NCBI GenBank assembly: GCA_034401795.1
Contig: CM067366.1
Location: 81,167,391-81,231,390, forward strand
Source: Chaetoderma sp. LZ-2023a
Lineage: Eukaryota; Mollusca; Caudofoveata; Chaetodermatida; Chaetodermatidae
DNA length: 64,000 bases
Reading direction: 5' to 3'
The number at the start of each line of letters is the position of its first letter. The stretch's first letter is position 1. This document shows, piece by piece, positions 34,350 through 47,687 of the stretch. The position numbers were made by a program, and so were the translations under genes. The notes below the pieces were generated by a model that saw only the letters and a list, made by a program, of their open reading frames with translations, did not search any database and was not told where the DNA came from.

Positions 34350-36730
34350 TTAAGGAACTTAGAATCTGTTCACATTGCAATGAAATGAACGATATCATCA
34401 AACATGTTATATTACGTCAACCGTTTTTTTCACTTGATGAAATGCCACCACTTATACTGCTGAAGTCAGGAGACGTCGTAAATAGTCAGATAGTACGTCA
34501 ACTGAACAATGCAGTGACAATTTGGCAGAAGTGTTTGAATGATGTTATCTGTTCTTGATCCAATGTTGTTGAACCATTCTCTGAACACATAAAAAGACAA
34601 AACCTTAAAAGAACTGGCATGAGTTGACATTATGCGCAAGACGAAAATTATACCAAAATCCGACATATTCGATCTTACTTCTGACAAAGACCTTTTCTCA
34701 CGTCTTGTTATCATAGCACAAGTCAATGATCTACAAGAACTATTCTCACCTGAACTAGCCAACATTCCTCTTTCAATCGCATATAACCACCGGAATCCCT
34801 GTGTGGTCGCACGGCCACTGTCTTGCGCCTGTCACCCTCGCTGCTGAGACTGGATCTGGTGTCATGCGTAGGGACGGGGCAGTTAGTAATCACGAGCGCA
34901 TCCGTCGTCTTCATTCAATTTGGTCATCAGGTCAGGCACCACTCCGACGTGGCCAGGTCGCTGAAGCGAAGGCCACCCACGTCTAGGGGTCTACCAAGTG
35001 GCTCTCGGGTACTGCTGGTGCCGGGGCTTCCGGTCAGCCATTCCCAGCTTGACGGCGAATGCGTCACCCTCTTCCTCATCGCTGCGGTCTGGATACGGGA
35101 ATCTGGATTCAGAGGTGGCCATGTCGACGGGCGGTGTTCGTTTCTGGGTCAGTGGTGAGCATGTAGTAGTAGTCTTCCCCTCAGTCGGAGCTGAGTAGGC
35201 TGCAGCCGATCGGCGGAACTAGCCCTTTCCACGGTGGCGGGGACTGGTGGTTCTTGATGTGGTGGTAGCGTATCTGGCGACAGCTGTAGAGGCGGCGGTA
35301 TTGGAGGCAGTGGTTGTTGCAGATAAGGTGGGGGGGGGGGGGTCAGCAGCACTAGAGGCAGCCGCAGTGGTGTAGGTCGTTATGGTGGCGGTGGTGGTTC
35401 CCTCCCTCCATGTTGATGCCAGTTGTTTCTTTTGGTGTGCACGTTTGGAGGAGTGTTCATAGGCTGGCCGGCTTTTTCATTTCTGGGAGGGTGAAGTCCG
35501 GTCGGGTTATCTGTGGGCGGAGTGAGGTGCGTGCAGGTGGAGTGAATGTGAGGTGCGAGGTGAGCTCTTTTCAGGGTAGTTCTCTCCCGGATGCTAGTGT
35601 GGAATGGGCAGGAGAGGGAGAGGCGAGAGAGGAGTCGTAATGACGGTCCTACTCTGGTACTTTCATATGGGTGCTATTTCCGGGGGACAGGGGTGGGGGA
35701 GTGAGAGACCGTGGAGGTTATTCCCAGTGGTCGCTATGCCAATATCGGTCCCCATTCGTCCCTTTAGTCTATAAGATGTTAGTCCATCATGAAAGTCATA
35801 TGTTACTAGAAGTAACGTGTTTTAAGGCGTCCCGCTAAAGGCAGGGCGAGGCGACCATGCCTAATTTAATGAGGAAAGATCGGGGAAGAAGAGAAGTCTT
35901 TGCTGCAAGTTTTTTTGGCAGATGCTACTAGTTTGATCAAATGTTATCAGAGGATGACCAGAGGTGAACTTTCTGTGTGTGCCCAATCTTAATGATTGTA
36001 AGGGTGCGAGGTGGTAGTTTAGCGAAAGTGTGAATCTTTCGTTCCTGTTCGGCCGTCGTGGATGGGATCGGGGTGGCACTGAGCAGGTTCTTCCATGCAC
36101 ATGATGCCATAAAGCAATGGAATCGTAGCATAGCACTAGATAGACTAGGCACAGATGTACTTGTATTACATTACTCGGTATGCAGGCTTTTACGGGGTGT
36201 AACACCACATTGATTGATGGAATATGGAAAGTAATCACCCTACAACACCTAAGTAGTTTCACCTTTTACTCGCTGGATTATGTGAAACATTTGAAACAAC
36301 TGATTAAATTGTCAAGAATGCAGTACAGTTAGATTACACATTGTTAGTAAAAGATTCTACATTTTTAAGACATGGAAACAAAACATGAACCAGCCACCAT
36401 GCGAAAGTACACCTCTCCTTCACATACGAAGAACTAATTATCAAACGGTGATTTGGAACAAATCATTACCTACCATACATAATGAGAATATTATAGATGG
36501 AGCACCTACTGTTAACAAGTATTGACAAAGGTTCTTCATACACAGAAACAACTTCTTCATTACAAACTGCATGAGTTGTTGCTCAGCGAGATGCAGATAG
36601 CAGAAAATGTATCTTCAATGTACAGCAGCACGTGGATGAAGTCTAGAGACATGTTGCCTTCCTCTTCATATTAACGAACATTATTGTGATTTGTTTGCTA
36701 GATGGATGATGGAGGAATAGTTCTACGTCA
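34350..36730 (+). pseudogene. Second decayed copy of the uncharacterised multi-copy family, disrupted by GC-rich DNA
   Basis: Three fragments in order. The first (about 34360-34800) reads LNNAVTIWQKCLNDV, EPFSEHIKRQNLKRT and, in the next frame, DKDLFSRLVIIAQVNDLQEL with FSPELANIPLSIA. The second (about 36180-36260) has GMQAFTGCNTTLIDGIWKV. The third (36390-36660) has RRTNYQTVIWNKSLPT and a Cys-rich CMSCCSARC stretch. A FSRL+I..+ box, an AFTGC(N/D) box, an RANYQ..IW box and Cys pairs at the end recur together in uncharacterised invertebrate proteins, as I recall them. Stops and frame changes are many. Roughly 34800-35860 is more GC-rich, contains none of these boxes and may be an insertion. 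Confidence 0.4.
34991..35122 (-). CDS. Hypothetical 43-residue frame in the GC-rich insert
   Basis: ATG at 35122, with an acidic centre (RSDEEEGDAFAVKLGMADRK), ending at TAG. Open codons continue after the stop for about 35 residues. Upstream on the same strand, in another frame, is a Pro/Leu-rich stretch next to a G13 tract. It could be the start of an unrecognised mobile-element gene. Function unknown. Confidence 0.2.
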   Translation of the reverse strand: MATSESRFPYPDRSDEEEGDAFAVKLGMADRKPRHQQYPRATW

Positions 36731-39448
36731 CAGTGTTGATGCAATCAAACTGCATTGTTTGATTATAATATATGTCTATTTACATGCTATTTCATCTATG
36801 ATCAGGCTTACATCATTTCTTGTTCCTCGATGCACTGACATAAGCTTGGATTGTTGTAACGCTTTCGCTTTCATGAACTCCCATTATTTCATTGACATTT
36901 CCTGCTTTCTATGATATCTCACATCCATCCACAGTGGCAAACTCACAGTGGTGTGATCATATCGAAGATACAGTAATTTTACTTTGACAATTTACTAAGC
37001 AAAATCAGTTTGACCACAAATTTCAGAGCATGATTACAGTTTTGTTTCTGCGTGTTCTCGAGAAAGAACGAAATTCGGCAGTCTTTTGACAGCCATTTTG
37101 AACTCAAGTGACCATTTTGAATATCAGCATGTGAATTAAAAGGGCATATTAGAAATAAATTGGAATGTATCAATGTATATTTGTTCAAAGTTCCATTCAC
37201 TTATTATGATGAGTAAAATCAAGCTCAAAGTATGAGTCTTGTTTCCTGAGTAGTTAATCAACTAAAGTATAATTGAAATTCTGTTAGAGGAGGGGTGGGG
37301 GGGGGGGAGAAGAGGGGGGGGGGGAGGAGAGATCAAAGAAGGTGTCATATCAGATTTATAACTTGCTTATTATAGCATAGAATCTATTACACTATGTTTT
37401 GATGCATAATAATGCGGCATTAATGAGAAAAGAGTTATAGAAATAGAAATGACACGATGCCATAAAGCTAAAACGGTATTATAATGACTTCTTATTTTGC
37501 ACTAAAATTCAAATCTTTCTTGAAAGTTTACGTTTTATGTCATTTAAAACGTAGGTCTCTGATGAAAGATATATACCCGCACACACTAAATTAAAATTTA
37601 AATGAAAATCTAGTAATTATTTGAGAAATTGTTTTTAAAAAAGATTTCAATACTATTTAATGCCGGTTGCTACACCTTCTCACATAATACATCTGGGAAA
37701 GACTTAATTGAGTTACTGCTGGCAATACGCATTTTTGAATCTGGCAACGTTTCTAGTTTCATGGCCTGGGTTCAGAAATGTGTTGCCAGGGGTGTACCAC
37801 GATGATAAACAAGCCATTCGCTACTGGACTAATAAAGCATATTGTGTGAAACATCGGGATTATAAAGGAACTAGCCAACAAGGGTCATTGTGATTGATCG
37901 CGTATGTTTCATGCTAATGAGCTCCCCTAACAGTGTAAATATGGAACACATTCTTCTCCCATTTTTATGAGGGGGCAACTATTTTGAATCATATAGTGCG
38001 CGGATAGCAGGCGATGGTGAATATGTGAATCAAGGCTGATTCCTATTCATAGAAACCATACATAATTCTGAACCAAAGTCACTCCTAGACCTACCCATAC
38101 GTATTTGTATCCATGGGACAGTGGCATTTACACTTAAAGGTACCACCATCAGAGATATGACATAACTATCCACGCTCCCAGTTTCGCATACGTCCATGTG
38201 AAAATCGTTCTATAAGACATAGTAGATTACAAATATGTGTGCAAATGGTATGAGTATTGGCAAAGATATCAATTTAAAAGATTAGGGTAGAGGTACACAT
38301 ACTTTGAAAATAAGAAATCATGGAAAAAACATATTCCAACAAATGATATACATTTACACATTTTTGAAAATAATGAAGATGTCTCAACTTGGGAATTATG
38401 TAAAACGAATAAAAACAATAATTATTATTATTATTGAACTCTTCCCGGCGATAAACGGTAATTTAACAATTCCATAAATTCTGACGCTGTGCTGAAAACA
38501 CCATGAATAACCATGAAATCAACCAGAGCCGCCCAACACATAAAAATTACATTTTACATATATCATACAAATGAATCTAATGAACCAAAAAAACTGAAAT
38601 AATTACACTTGCAATTCGTCCTCGTGAGAAACTCTAGTTTAATAGCTCCGTAAAAGCTGCCCATGAGGAAAACAAGAAAACACATAGTTATACAAGCAAG
38701 CAGTCATGTCATGACAGTATATTGACATTGACCGGGAGTCAATCCCATAAGCGGCGAAGGCGCCACGCATCATAATCCACAACGCTTCCACCAGACCAAC
38801 GCTCCACGAGATAGTCTTGCTTTGCCGGTAAAGCTTTCATGATTGTGGGTTTCTTATACAGAGTGTAATTCTGTGGTAGCTGATTTTGACCGTAAATATT
38901 CTAACTATCTAGCCAGTTAGTAATTTGAGAAAGAAATGTTCCACCAAATATATTAAACTCAAATTTGTTATATATGTCTATTGTATAAATACCTCATGCC
39001 TGATTTCTATTCCAATTTATACTGATCAAACATTAACTTAACAGTTACACGAATTCCGTCGCAAACATTAACTTAACAATTTCACAAATTCGGTCCATGA
39101 AAATCCCCACGAAAATCCATGAAAATCCTAAATCCGCCAAAAAGTCTATAATTACATTTTAGCATATCACGACGATAGTTGCCCTGAAAGGCCATGAATG
39201 ATTATTACCGCAATCTGACCTTGTTAGGCCATTTTAACTTGATGACCTTTCACAGTGCCTAGTCCCGTTTAATGATGTCTTGTGCTATATCGGTAAAATA
39301 GGCCTTATATATCTATTTGCATTCAAATTTGTTTGAAGGAAATCTTGGACATGGTGGAGGTGCTACCTGACGGAGTGAAGGAAAATTATGATGGTAATTC
39401 TAACTGGCTGAAAGTGAGGGAAAATGATAATGGCAGAGCTGCATGACA
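36731..39448. other. Unannotated AT-rich sequence
   Basis: No gene is seen. It includes a G-rich purine run (about 37290-37332, GGGGTGGGGG and GGGGGGG blocks) and an ATT run near 38420. Confidence 0.5.
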
Positions 39449-39777
<329 letters not shown>

Positions 39778-39780
<3 letters not shown>

Positions 39781-40283
39781 TACGTTGCATTCACATCGGG
39801 ATAGATATATCGGAAGATACGCCGCTGATCCAGAGGGATTAATTAAGCGAAATAACTACAAATTTATCCTGGAGCAATCACAGTCCAAGGGGAGCGCTAC
39901 CGATATAGCAGTTATTTGCCAATATGGTGGCTGAATGAGAACATGACTAGATTATATTATGGACTATTAGTCCAGGTTCACACTAAATAGTTAATCTGGG
40001 ATAACACCATACTGAAGTATGGCGTTACCCCAGTGTAAATATGTTATGTGTTATGTTACTTTCTTATATACTATATGAGATTCACTACATTATTTGGTTT
40101 GGTAGTAATTTGGTAATTTGTATTCCATGTGCTGACAATGTGCTCCTCAATCAATATAGGGAGTTATTTCTCATGTATGTGATGCCATAATCACTTGTTG
40201 CTGATGTCACAATCAAATATGGGAGGCCCGACACAAACGGGCACAGTTGTATATCATTGGTGAATTTACAATTTAATAAACCA
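39778..40283. other. Unannotated sequence
   Basis: Nothing recognised. Confidence 0.5.
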
Positions 40284-40455
40284 GTTGATGAATATTTTGA
40301 AACTAATTTGGAAGTGAGCTAAAGCTCCAAGTCAACTTAGTTTCAAATTATTCAATAGCTTACCTGCATATATACGTGAAATTGAGCTTCTGGGAATTGA
40401 CGTCTCAATGATGGTGCATATTGGTTAGAAATGGGCGGGCCTAACTAGAAATAGA
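40284..40455 (-). repeat. Foldback repeat (copy h), reversed
   Basis: Left arm GTTGATGAATATTTTGAAAC, short apex GAGCTAAAGCTCC, right arm TTAGTTTCAAATTATTCAAT, then the head in reverse: GGGAATTGACGTCTCA and AGAAATGGGCGGGCC. The inner arm sequence is reduced to GGAAGTGAGCT/AGCTCCAAG. Confidence 0.65.
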
Positions 40456-42884
40456 TAATGAAACCGAAGCATAATTGACAGATACGACAAATGAAGAAAG
40501 CAAACAGATGCCATGATGAGATCACACGTTTATTAAGAGCAGACCACAATTAAATAAGTGAGGCTCGTCAGCAGCTGGTCATCTGATTTAATCTGTTGCC
40601 GTTTTCTTTAAAATGGCATTCGTTTTGACAAAGCACGCAAATGAATGCACTATCTGTTACTGGTGGTCTTATGCTAGTCAATCCTGAGATATATTGTAAG
40701 TAATGGTACACTGTAACGATAAACCTATCTCGTGTAACAAGATCGATCATTGCAAGAATAAATGATATGAAATTATTAACACTTCTTACTCAGATATGTT
40801 CGGCTACTTTTAGAGTACTAACCAATGCTCGGTTTGAGCACGGGGTAGGTGTTATAATCTGTCTCTGTTGAGGGATTCGGGTACACATTTTGCAGATAAT
40901 AGTTTCCCCCACCTTGTACACCGTTTTTTATTTCCGTGCCGCAAAGGTTTATTGAATAATTTATAAATACAATTCCAGTTAATGTCTTTTAAATTGGTCA
41001 AGCAAATCCCGTGATATCCCTCACTCTACACTATGCATGTACATATTCGGTGATAACATATTGCTTCAATCAACTCATCATGTCATTGTTCATCCCCTTT
41101 AGCGACCAATTTTCGAGACATTTCTCGAATAATACCAGAGGCGATTTTCTAAAAGCGTTTGTTAATGTACAATTTTCTTCCACACTAATGGCAAAACATC
41201 CATTATTGTTGTTCTACCTCGTTTGAATGTATGGTATGCGACAAGTAAATGGAATAGCCAGACAGCTATATCACAAGGACTGCAAAACAGGTATATCGCC
41301 GTCATAAATTAATCGCACAATATCAGGCCCGATTTTCTAAAAGCTTTTGTTACTGTACAATTTATTCTGCACTAATAGCAAAAATATCCACCATTGTAGT
41401 TCTGCAACGCTTGAATATAGTGTATGCGAAATGTAAACTTTATAACCGCACATATATATAACCATCATAAAGGAATCTCACACCATGAGGCATATTCAAT
41501 GTTAATGTATCTATTCATTAACAAGAGAATATCGAGTTAACGGGTGTCGGTTTACTTCATTCCCTCAGGTCAGCTTACCCATGTACGCCAAAAAGTGGCA
41601 GGCGAGATCGGTGACAAAGGCATTCCGCTCCGTGGCAACACGGAAAAAATGAAGAGGAAAATTCCTGGTTCACTAATTTGCAGCTTCTCTGACATCACCG
41701 CATGTTGCATCATGAGAAACATTGCGTTCCAGTCTTTTTGGAAACTGTGAATCCACAGATCTCTCTGCCCAAAGAACTATACTTGTATGAGACGACCTGT
41801 AGCATTGCTGCTGCACAACTGCAACAGATGTGCAGATCCGAGAGCAGCTCTAGATAAGCGTGATACCTGCCACCAGAGCCAGCTTCATACTAGGACCCAC
41901 CATCGCTGGCCAGACTGTATAATCTCTGACGACACGTTATAGACTATGTGCAATACAGTCCCAATCTGAATGAAGGTGGACCAACAAAGTTGGTGTATGT
42001 TTGGTCCTGTTCTGGGATTGCCACAAGACATCCTCACCCCAGCCCTTACACACCCACATTCACGGAAAGCCTTGGTATTTACTCTACTCGGTGCCAACAT
42101 CTAAACAGATAATAGAGGATACCACTGCACAAACATGATACGTTTGCTGCGTATCAATCTAAAATAAAGTGGAGTGGGTACACTGACGACCAGGACAAAT
42201 CTGAGGGAGGTAAGGACTGTAGCTAAGAACAAAGAAACAGAAATACGGATTACGGCTGCATAATCTGCTTACACTGCAGAAGCCACAGAACACATTATAT
42301 TATCTATTTTCTCTTCCAAATACTGTCCGGCTTCAAGTTGATGAAAAGACCAGGTGTGTGCATGCGCCATGTTCAAAATCCGGTACCGAATAGTATGATC
42401 AGGTGAAGATTAAGAACAATGCGCACACGTTCAGTCCATGATCATTAGATACCTGATGGCATCTTGTGACACACAGCCGACTGTGTTTTCTATGAGCATC
42501 ATCAACATACTTATACATGCGCCCTATGAATCTCTTTTTCAGATACTTTGGTGGAAGACCTTAGAAAGGCGGCGTGGCGCCAAATACAGCATTTGATTAT
42601 GGAATCTTCAAATATAGTGAATACTGCATTACAGAACATTTGAAAATTTTATCATTCTGCAGATTTAGAGGTCGGCAGTCCCAAATAAGCCTAACCAACC
42701 CTCTCTTTCTGACTTTTTGGTAAACGCCCCATAACAGACGGTTTGCCACTGTATATAGTCTCCGTATGGTATTTTTGAAGGTATTTCGTATTCTTTTGCT
42801 TGATACAATGCTATTACCGTATCTTTCGTTTCAAGGATTAACTCAAGTGTAGCCCTGCCATGCTACTACAGGTTCGTATTGAGA
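40456..42884. other. Unannotated sequence
   Basis: Short frames only. Two related ~100-bp stretches, around 41130-41230 and 41330-41420 (GCGATTTTCTAAAAGC.TTTGTTA.TGTACAATTT), form a local direct duplication. Confidence 0.5.
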
Positions 42885-42945
42885 AGGGGTGGAGGTTAGT
42901 CAGAAATGGGCGGGTCATAGGTAGAAATGTGTTCCTCCATTAGAA
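42885..42945 (-). repeat. Foldback repeat fragment (copy i), reversed head
   Basis: AGTCAGAAATGGGCGGGTCA followed by AGGTAGAAATG is the reverse complement of the family head. Confidence 0.5.
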
Positions 42946-43059
42946 TTGTGATTAAAATTCACTATATTGGAAGAGGTGAGTCTCACATGAAATCCTTATT
43001 TGTCCTTGTCCTAGTAAAGGCCTCCCATGAAGAACCGGGCGGAGAAACATGCATCAGTA

Positions 43060-43170
43060 GAGGGATCCATTTCTAGCTATGCCACTCCCGTTTTCGGTTA
43101 CGCTCCACCCGTGCTTGCACGTGTTGAGTTTCGCTCTATATACTTGGATAGGTGAATGTTCAGGGTAATT
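43060..43170 (+). repeat. Foldback repeat fragment (copy j), head only
   Basis: AGAGGGATCCATTTCTAGCT, then ATGCCACTCCCGTTTTCGGT, TGTTGAGTTTCGCTCTATAT; it breaks off into CCATC-rich sequence at about 43180. Confidence 0.6.
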
Positions 43171-43179
43171 TATACATTC

Positions 43180-43455
43180 ATATGCCCCTCCATCATTCCA
43201 TCCGTCTGTCCATCCGCCCACCTGGCCGCTCGCCCCGCCCACCCTCCCTCCCACTCACCCACACGCCAGCCTGCCTGCCCAACTAATACCTGCCACACAC
43301 CCATCAACCCGCCCATCCATCCATGTACCACCCTCACCAACCACTCAGACACACACGCACGCATGCACACACGCGCGCGCGCACACACCGCCAACCCAGT
43401 AACAACCAACCCAAAACCCACCCATGCATACATCCAGCCATGCATCCAACCAGCC
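43180..43455. repeat. Degenerate C-rich CCAT/CACA simple sequence
   Basis: Runs of CCATCCGTCTGTCC, CACCCACACGCC, CACACACGCACGC and CGCGCGCGCAC. Long artefactual frames occur on both strands. Confidence 0.85.
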
Positions 43456-45859
43456 ATACCTTAATTAGTCCATTAATGTCTTATAAACATATGATTCTCT
43501 CTAAAAAATTCACTCCCGAAAATACGAAACACGTTTCTTAATAACGTTGTATTCTTATCAAAAAAGTTTTATTTTCAGCAATGTTGATCCAACACCTTAT
43601 TTACGGCTTCAGCCAGCAATGATTTTACATGGTTCGATGCTATTCATGAAAATTGCTTTTCTGGTAGTCCAATTACGAGAAGTGCCCTTGAAGTTGTGTC
43701 TGACGCATGAAATGGGAGGTCATTAGTTCTGCTTCCTATGCATCTCAGCTCATAAATCCCGTCATGGATGACTTTCTGCTAGACGCAGAGACTCGCCACA
43801 GCTTACGGCATCCATCACATAAATGTATCTATCTGATCGGATTGCTTTCGATAAGATTTAACAGACGTTGTGGGTGAAACAAAAAATCTCATGAATTCGA
43901 AAGAATTCTGAAATTGCGAAACAACTTCACAATGTAACAAGAAGGGGATGACGATGGTCTGCAATCACGGATTGCTCTTGTTTATCATGATATTTTCATC
44001 AATCTAATGATTTCCTCGAGACATCCAACTAGTTGCTATCTGAATATATATGCCTACTCAGTCTATTGGTTGAAAATGGTGCGCTCGATTTGAAATTACT
44101 CGATGGTTTTTAGGTATTACTCACCATTTAAACCTCTCCTTAGCCTGATCATTTGACTATATTTTAAACTAGAACTTCCAGCCCTTGCAAATACGTCCAT
44201 AAAAACAACATTAAGAAATAAATGTAGCCAGCCAAATGCTGATTTGTGCCGGTATAATCTACCTGTCAAAATTGTCAAAACTGGCGAAATAGAAGACAAC
44301 AACTACTATTTATTCAGATGCACTCGCTAAAATAAATCAAGACGGAAACTGATGTCCGACCTAATCATTAATTGCATGCCCATCATCACAGAGAACTTAC
44401 TCTTAATGTACATCCAGATCTAAGCAACATACAAAACACATTAATCTTCTGAGATGTCCACGAATATGTTCAGAATACAAAGCGGTTTGACTCATATTAA
44501 ATATAATGGGTGGTTGTCGTGAACACGAGCAGACATAAGCATACAGACCAAACAGACACACACTGAAAGCCAAACATGTCTGTAGTAGACACCCATTGGT
44601 GGGACGGGTGGGGATGTGGGTGGGGGGGTGTTGGGGGGGGGGGGTCGCTGATACTGGGAATGTGAGACTAGTGGTCGTATGACCCACATCCTACAGAACC
44701 GCCACCATCGAGCAGCAATAACAAAACATTATAACGAATCTGAATAAGTCCCAACAAAATGTACTGATCAATCTGATGACCAACGTAAGGTATGGTGCAG
44801 AAATAACTTTATGTATTATAGGGTAATTTATAAAAGAAATATGTATTCTTTTAAGGCCCCACATTACCACAATAATGCTTGAGAATGGATAGCTTGAATT
44901 TATGTGCTTTTTGACGGTTTGGATTGTGTGCCTCGGTGTAATAGGATGCGTGGGTCATGACATGTGAGGATTTCATTGTGAGTGGATTAGTGAAGTTATT
45001 AAATTGAATTGGAAACACGATTCCCTAATTCCTTTTCACAAGTGGACACATCATATTGATTTGTACAGAGTGGGGGGTCGTCACATGTTAGAACATGTTT
45101 TGTTTCATTGCATTTGGGTTGCACTGTCTGAGCCTATATGGGTATATGGTGTTAACGATTTTGTTCCCGAGTGCTTCATTGTGAATGTGCGCTTTCGGGT
45201 AATTCTTTACTATTCGCACTAACTACCATTATTCCAGTGTAGGGAGAGAGTCGTAACTAAGATGATGGCAACTTGTGTCTCAATCCCAATTGTCACCTTT
45301 TAAATAATAAAAAACATGCTTAAGTAAAAAAAATGCATCCAAATACCCTAAACGAGTTCATTATTCTCCCCACAAGACATCCCTATTAGCACCGCCATCA
45401 CGGTCCGTACCCACTACTTGTAATAAAGGTTCATTACCACCCGCCACCCCCTCCCCCCGCAATCCCCCATTGTCCGAGTCTAATTACAAAAGAAAAGCAT
45501 TTCATCTCCATCATGTGCAACTGTGCAGTCAAACCTAATGGGAAATCTCATCTGCACATAAATAAGCTCCTCAAGAATATTGTAGCACTGTTATGTAATC
45601 ACATCTCTTTAAAAAGATCCTCTTGTGGCATGAAGAATGCATTATTAACAATACTAGTGGGGGTCTCAATTATTGAGAGATGTGTTTTTGTGAAAGACAT
45701 TCAATTAGATTGATTTATCGATGCAATCGATCGAAGCTTAAAGATGGTCTTTATCACCGTTTGCTCAAATCATAAACATACACATAACTTTAGCTACTCA
45801 TTTGTGTAGTTTGCCCATTTGAACCTGTAATCCGAGTATCTCACTTTTAGAGTAATATC
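43456..45859. other. Unannotated sequence with a G-rich tract
   Basis: GGGTGGGGGGGTGTTGGGGG-type DNA lies at about 44618-44645. The 72-codon plus-strand frame at 45004-45222 (with HMLEHVLFHC) vaguely recalls the zinc-finger end of non-LTR retrotransposons but is too short to call. Confidence 0.5.
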
Positions 45860-45945
45860 ATATGCAAGCTGTTGAATATTTTAACATGAAGCTGGTGCTG
45901 CCTAAGGCAGCATTGACTTTCAGTCAAATTGGATTCAATATATTC
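45860..45945. repeat. Foldback repeat (copy k), palindrome only
   Basis: AAGCTGTTGAATATTTTAAC, GCTGGTGCTGCCTAAGGCAGC at the apex, CAGTCAAATTGGATTCAATA. The apex itself is intact here. Confidence 0.6.
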
Positions 45946-45964
45946 ACCAGCATTTTGATGCGCA

Positions 45965-46269
<305 letters not shown>

Positions 46270-46980
46270 GTTTAGGAGGTGGGTAGCCCACCACTAGACT
46301 AGCATCCAGAGGACAAAGATTCTCTTTCACTGGACTAGCTTTCAACTACCCGTCTCACAACCACACGAATTGACTAGAATTGACGGTGTACATTCCAGAA
46401 ATTTTTACTTTACGTTTCTGAGATCCATTCTGCTACATCACTAGGTACCCGCACGTGTATAGTTTTTCAAGCATTTGATCTATTAACCCTTCCATTGACG
46501 ACGCACTGGCACAAGGATATAGCCCATTCATCATATGGAATGTAATTTTTACCCTTTTCCATTTTCGCCCTGACAGGGGTTGAACCAGTGAATTCTGTCA
46601 CACATTCATAACGCTTGGAAGGCGAGTCGTATACTTGAGTGACAGATGAGCCTCTACCAACATCGTAACCTCTCATGCACAGAATTGTAGAAGAGTGTGT
46701 GTCACGAGCATTGCTGCAATACATGCTGAATGTAAGTGCCAGACAGAATATGCGTGACGGAGAGGCTGATGATCGTTAATTCTGATAAAGTATGTGTTTT
46801 TGTCATGCATTGCATGTACTGGGTATTTAGATAATTATTGCTGTTTTCCCTGAAAACGAACGCATCGTGGATGCGTAATCATAATCCAGCATGTGAAATA
46901 TGTTGATATGAACAATGGAAGCTGGATCTTCGTAATAAATATATAATTGTATGTAAATGGTCTTAAATTTTCACGAAGCA
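46270..46980. other. Unannotated sequence
   Basis: TTAACCCTTCCATTGACG at about 46483 resembles a TTAA hairpin-element end, but no matching partner was found. ACTTGAGTGACAGATGAG near 46633 resembles a foldback tail end. Confidence 0.45.
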
Positions 46981-47023
46981 ACTGTCATGTGCCGGCATCT
47001 GTACAGGATACAAACAATATAGG

Positions 47024-47240
47024 CTGATATATTGACAAATATTAAATATTTGTGCTAATTTACTCCTTAATAAAGTAGCCATTCTGCGCCAGCCCCGCAT
47101 TTATGCGCAGCATACAAATAGAATATGCTGAAATAATGTCAAATATTTAACATTTGTACGAATTTACCCATCACCAAAGTAGTCATTGTGCCCCGGCCAT
47201 GCATTTATGTAAATATCTGCATCAATATAATAAGAAAAGT
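47024..47240 (+). repeat. Tandem repeat, two ~100-bp units (related to 15.17-15.45 kb)
   Basis: Units begin near 47024 and 47128 and share ATATTTAACATTTGTAC.AATTTAC and AAAGTAG.CATT.TG with the array at 15166-15450. Confidence 0.82.
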
Positions 47241-47521
47241 AATTTATTGGCACAGAATATCTCAACATACAAAGGTAATATATGGCAGCAAAACCGGTGC
47301 AAATATAGACCAACTTGAAGCCCGCGATGGCCACGTCATTGACAAAGATATTCTCAAACGGTCTAAGACTAAAAATGTGGTTAAAGCTCCAAAATGATGG
47401 GGTTTTTTATGTGGCTTCGATGCGAATATTTATATAAACAGAAAGCCTATGACCATTCTTTAATCTCAAGATGACTGGTGTTATAGCGCATAAAATTGTA
47501 GCTAATTCCAATTTTCTTGCC

Positions 47522-47662
47522 TTATGCATAACATATATAAAATGTGGAAATGGCTAAAACAAAAATTTTGTATTCCATGACATTTTACACTAGCCACGAT
47601 TGATTGCTTGCCAAAATGGCTATTTACAGAATCCGTGAAGGTAAATATGAACGAATTGTTTA
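47522..47662 (+). repeat. Dispersed repeat C, copy 2
   Basis: Counterpart of 16062-16200. It ends just before the TA-rich site that received the Tc1 element at 47688. Confidence 0.75.
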
Positions 47663-47687
47663 CGCATTCATATATATTATATATATA

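Noticed and set aside
35149..35352. Proline-rich protein next to a G13 run
   Set aside because: Low-complexity composition and no domain; the proline run is created by the homopolymer.
41544..41750. Host exon starting after a TCCCTCAG acceptor
   Set aside because: No recognisable domain and no downstream donor in a consistent phase.
45004..45222. LINE C-terminal zinc finger (HMLEHVLFHC)
   Set aside because: Too short and lacks the paired cysteines needed for a confident call.
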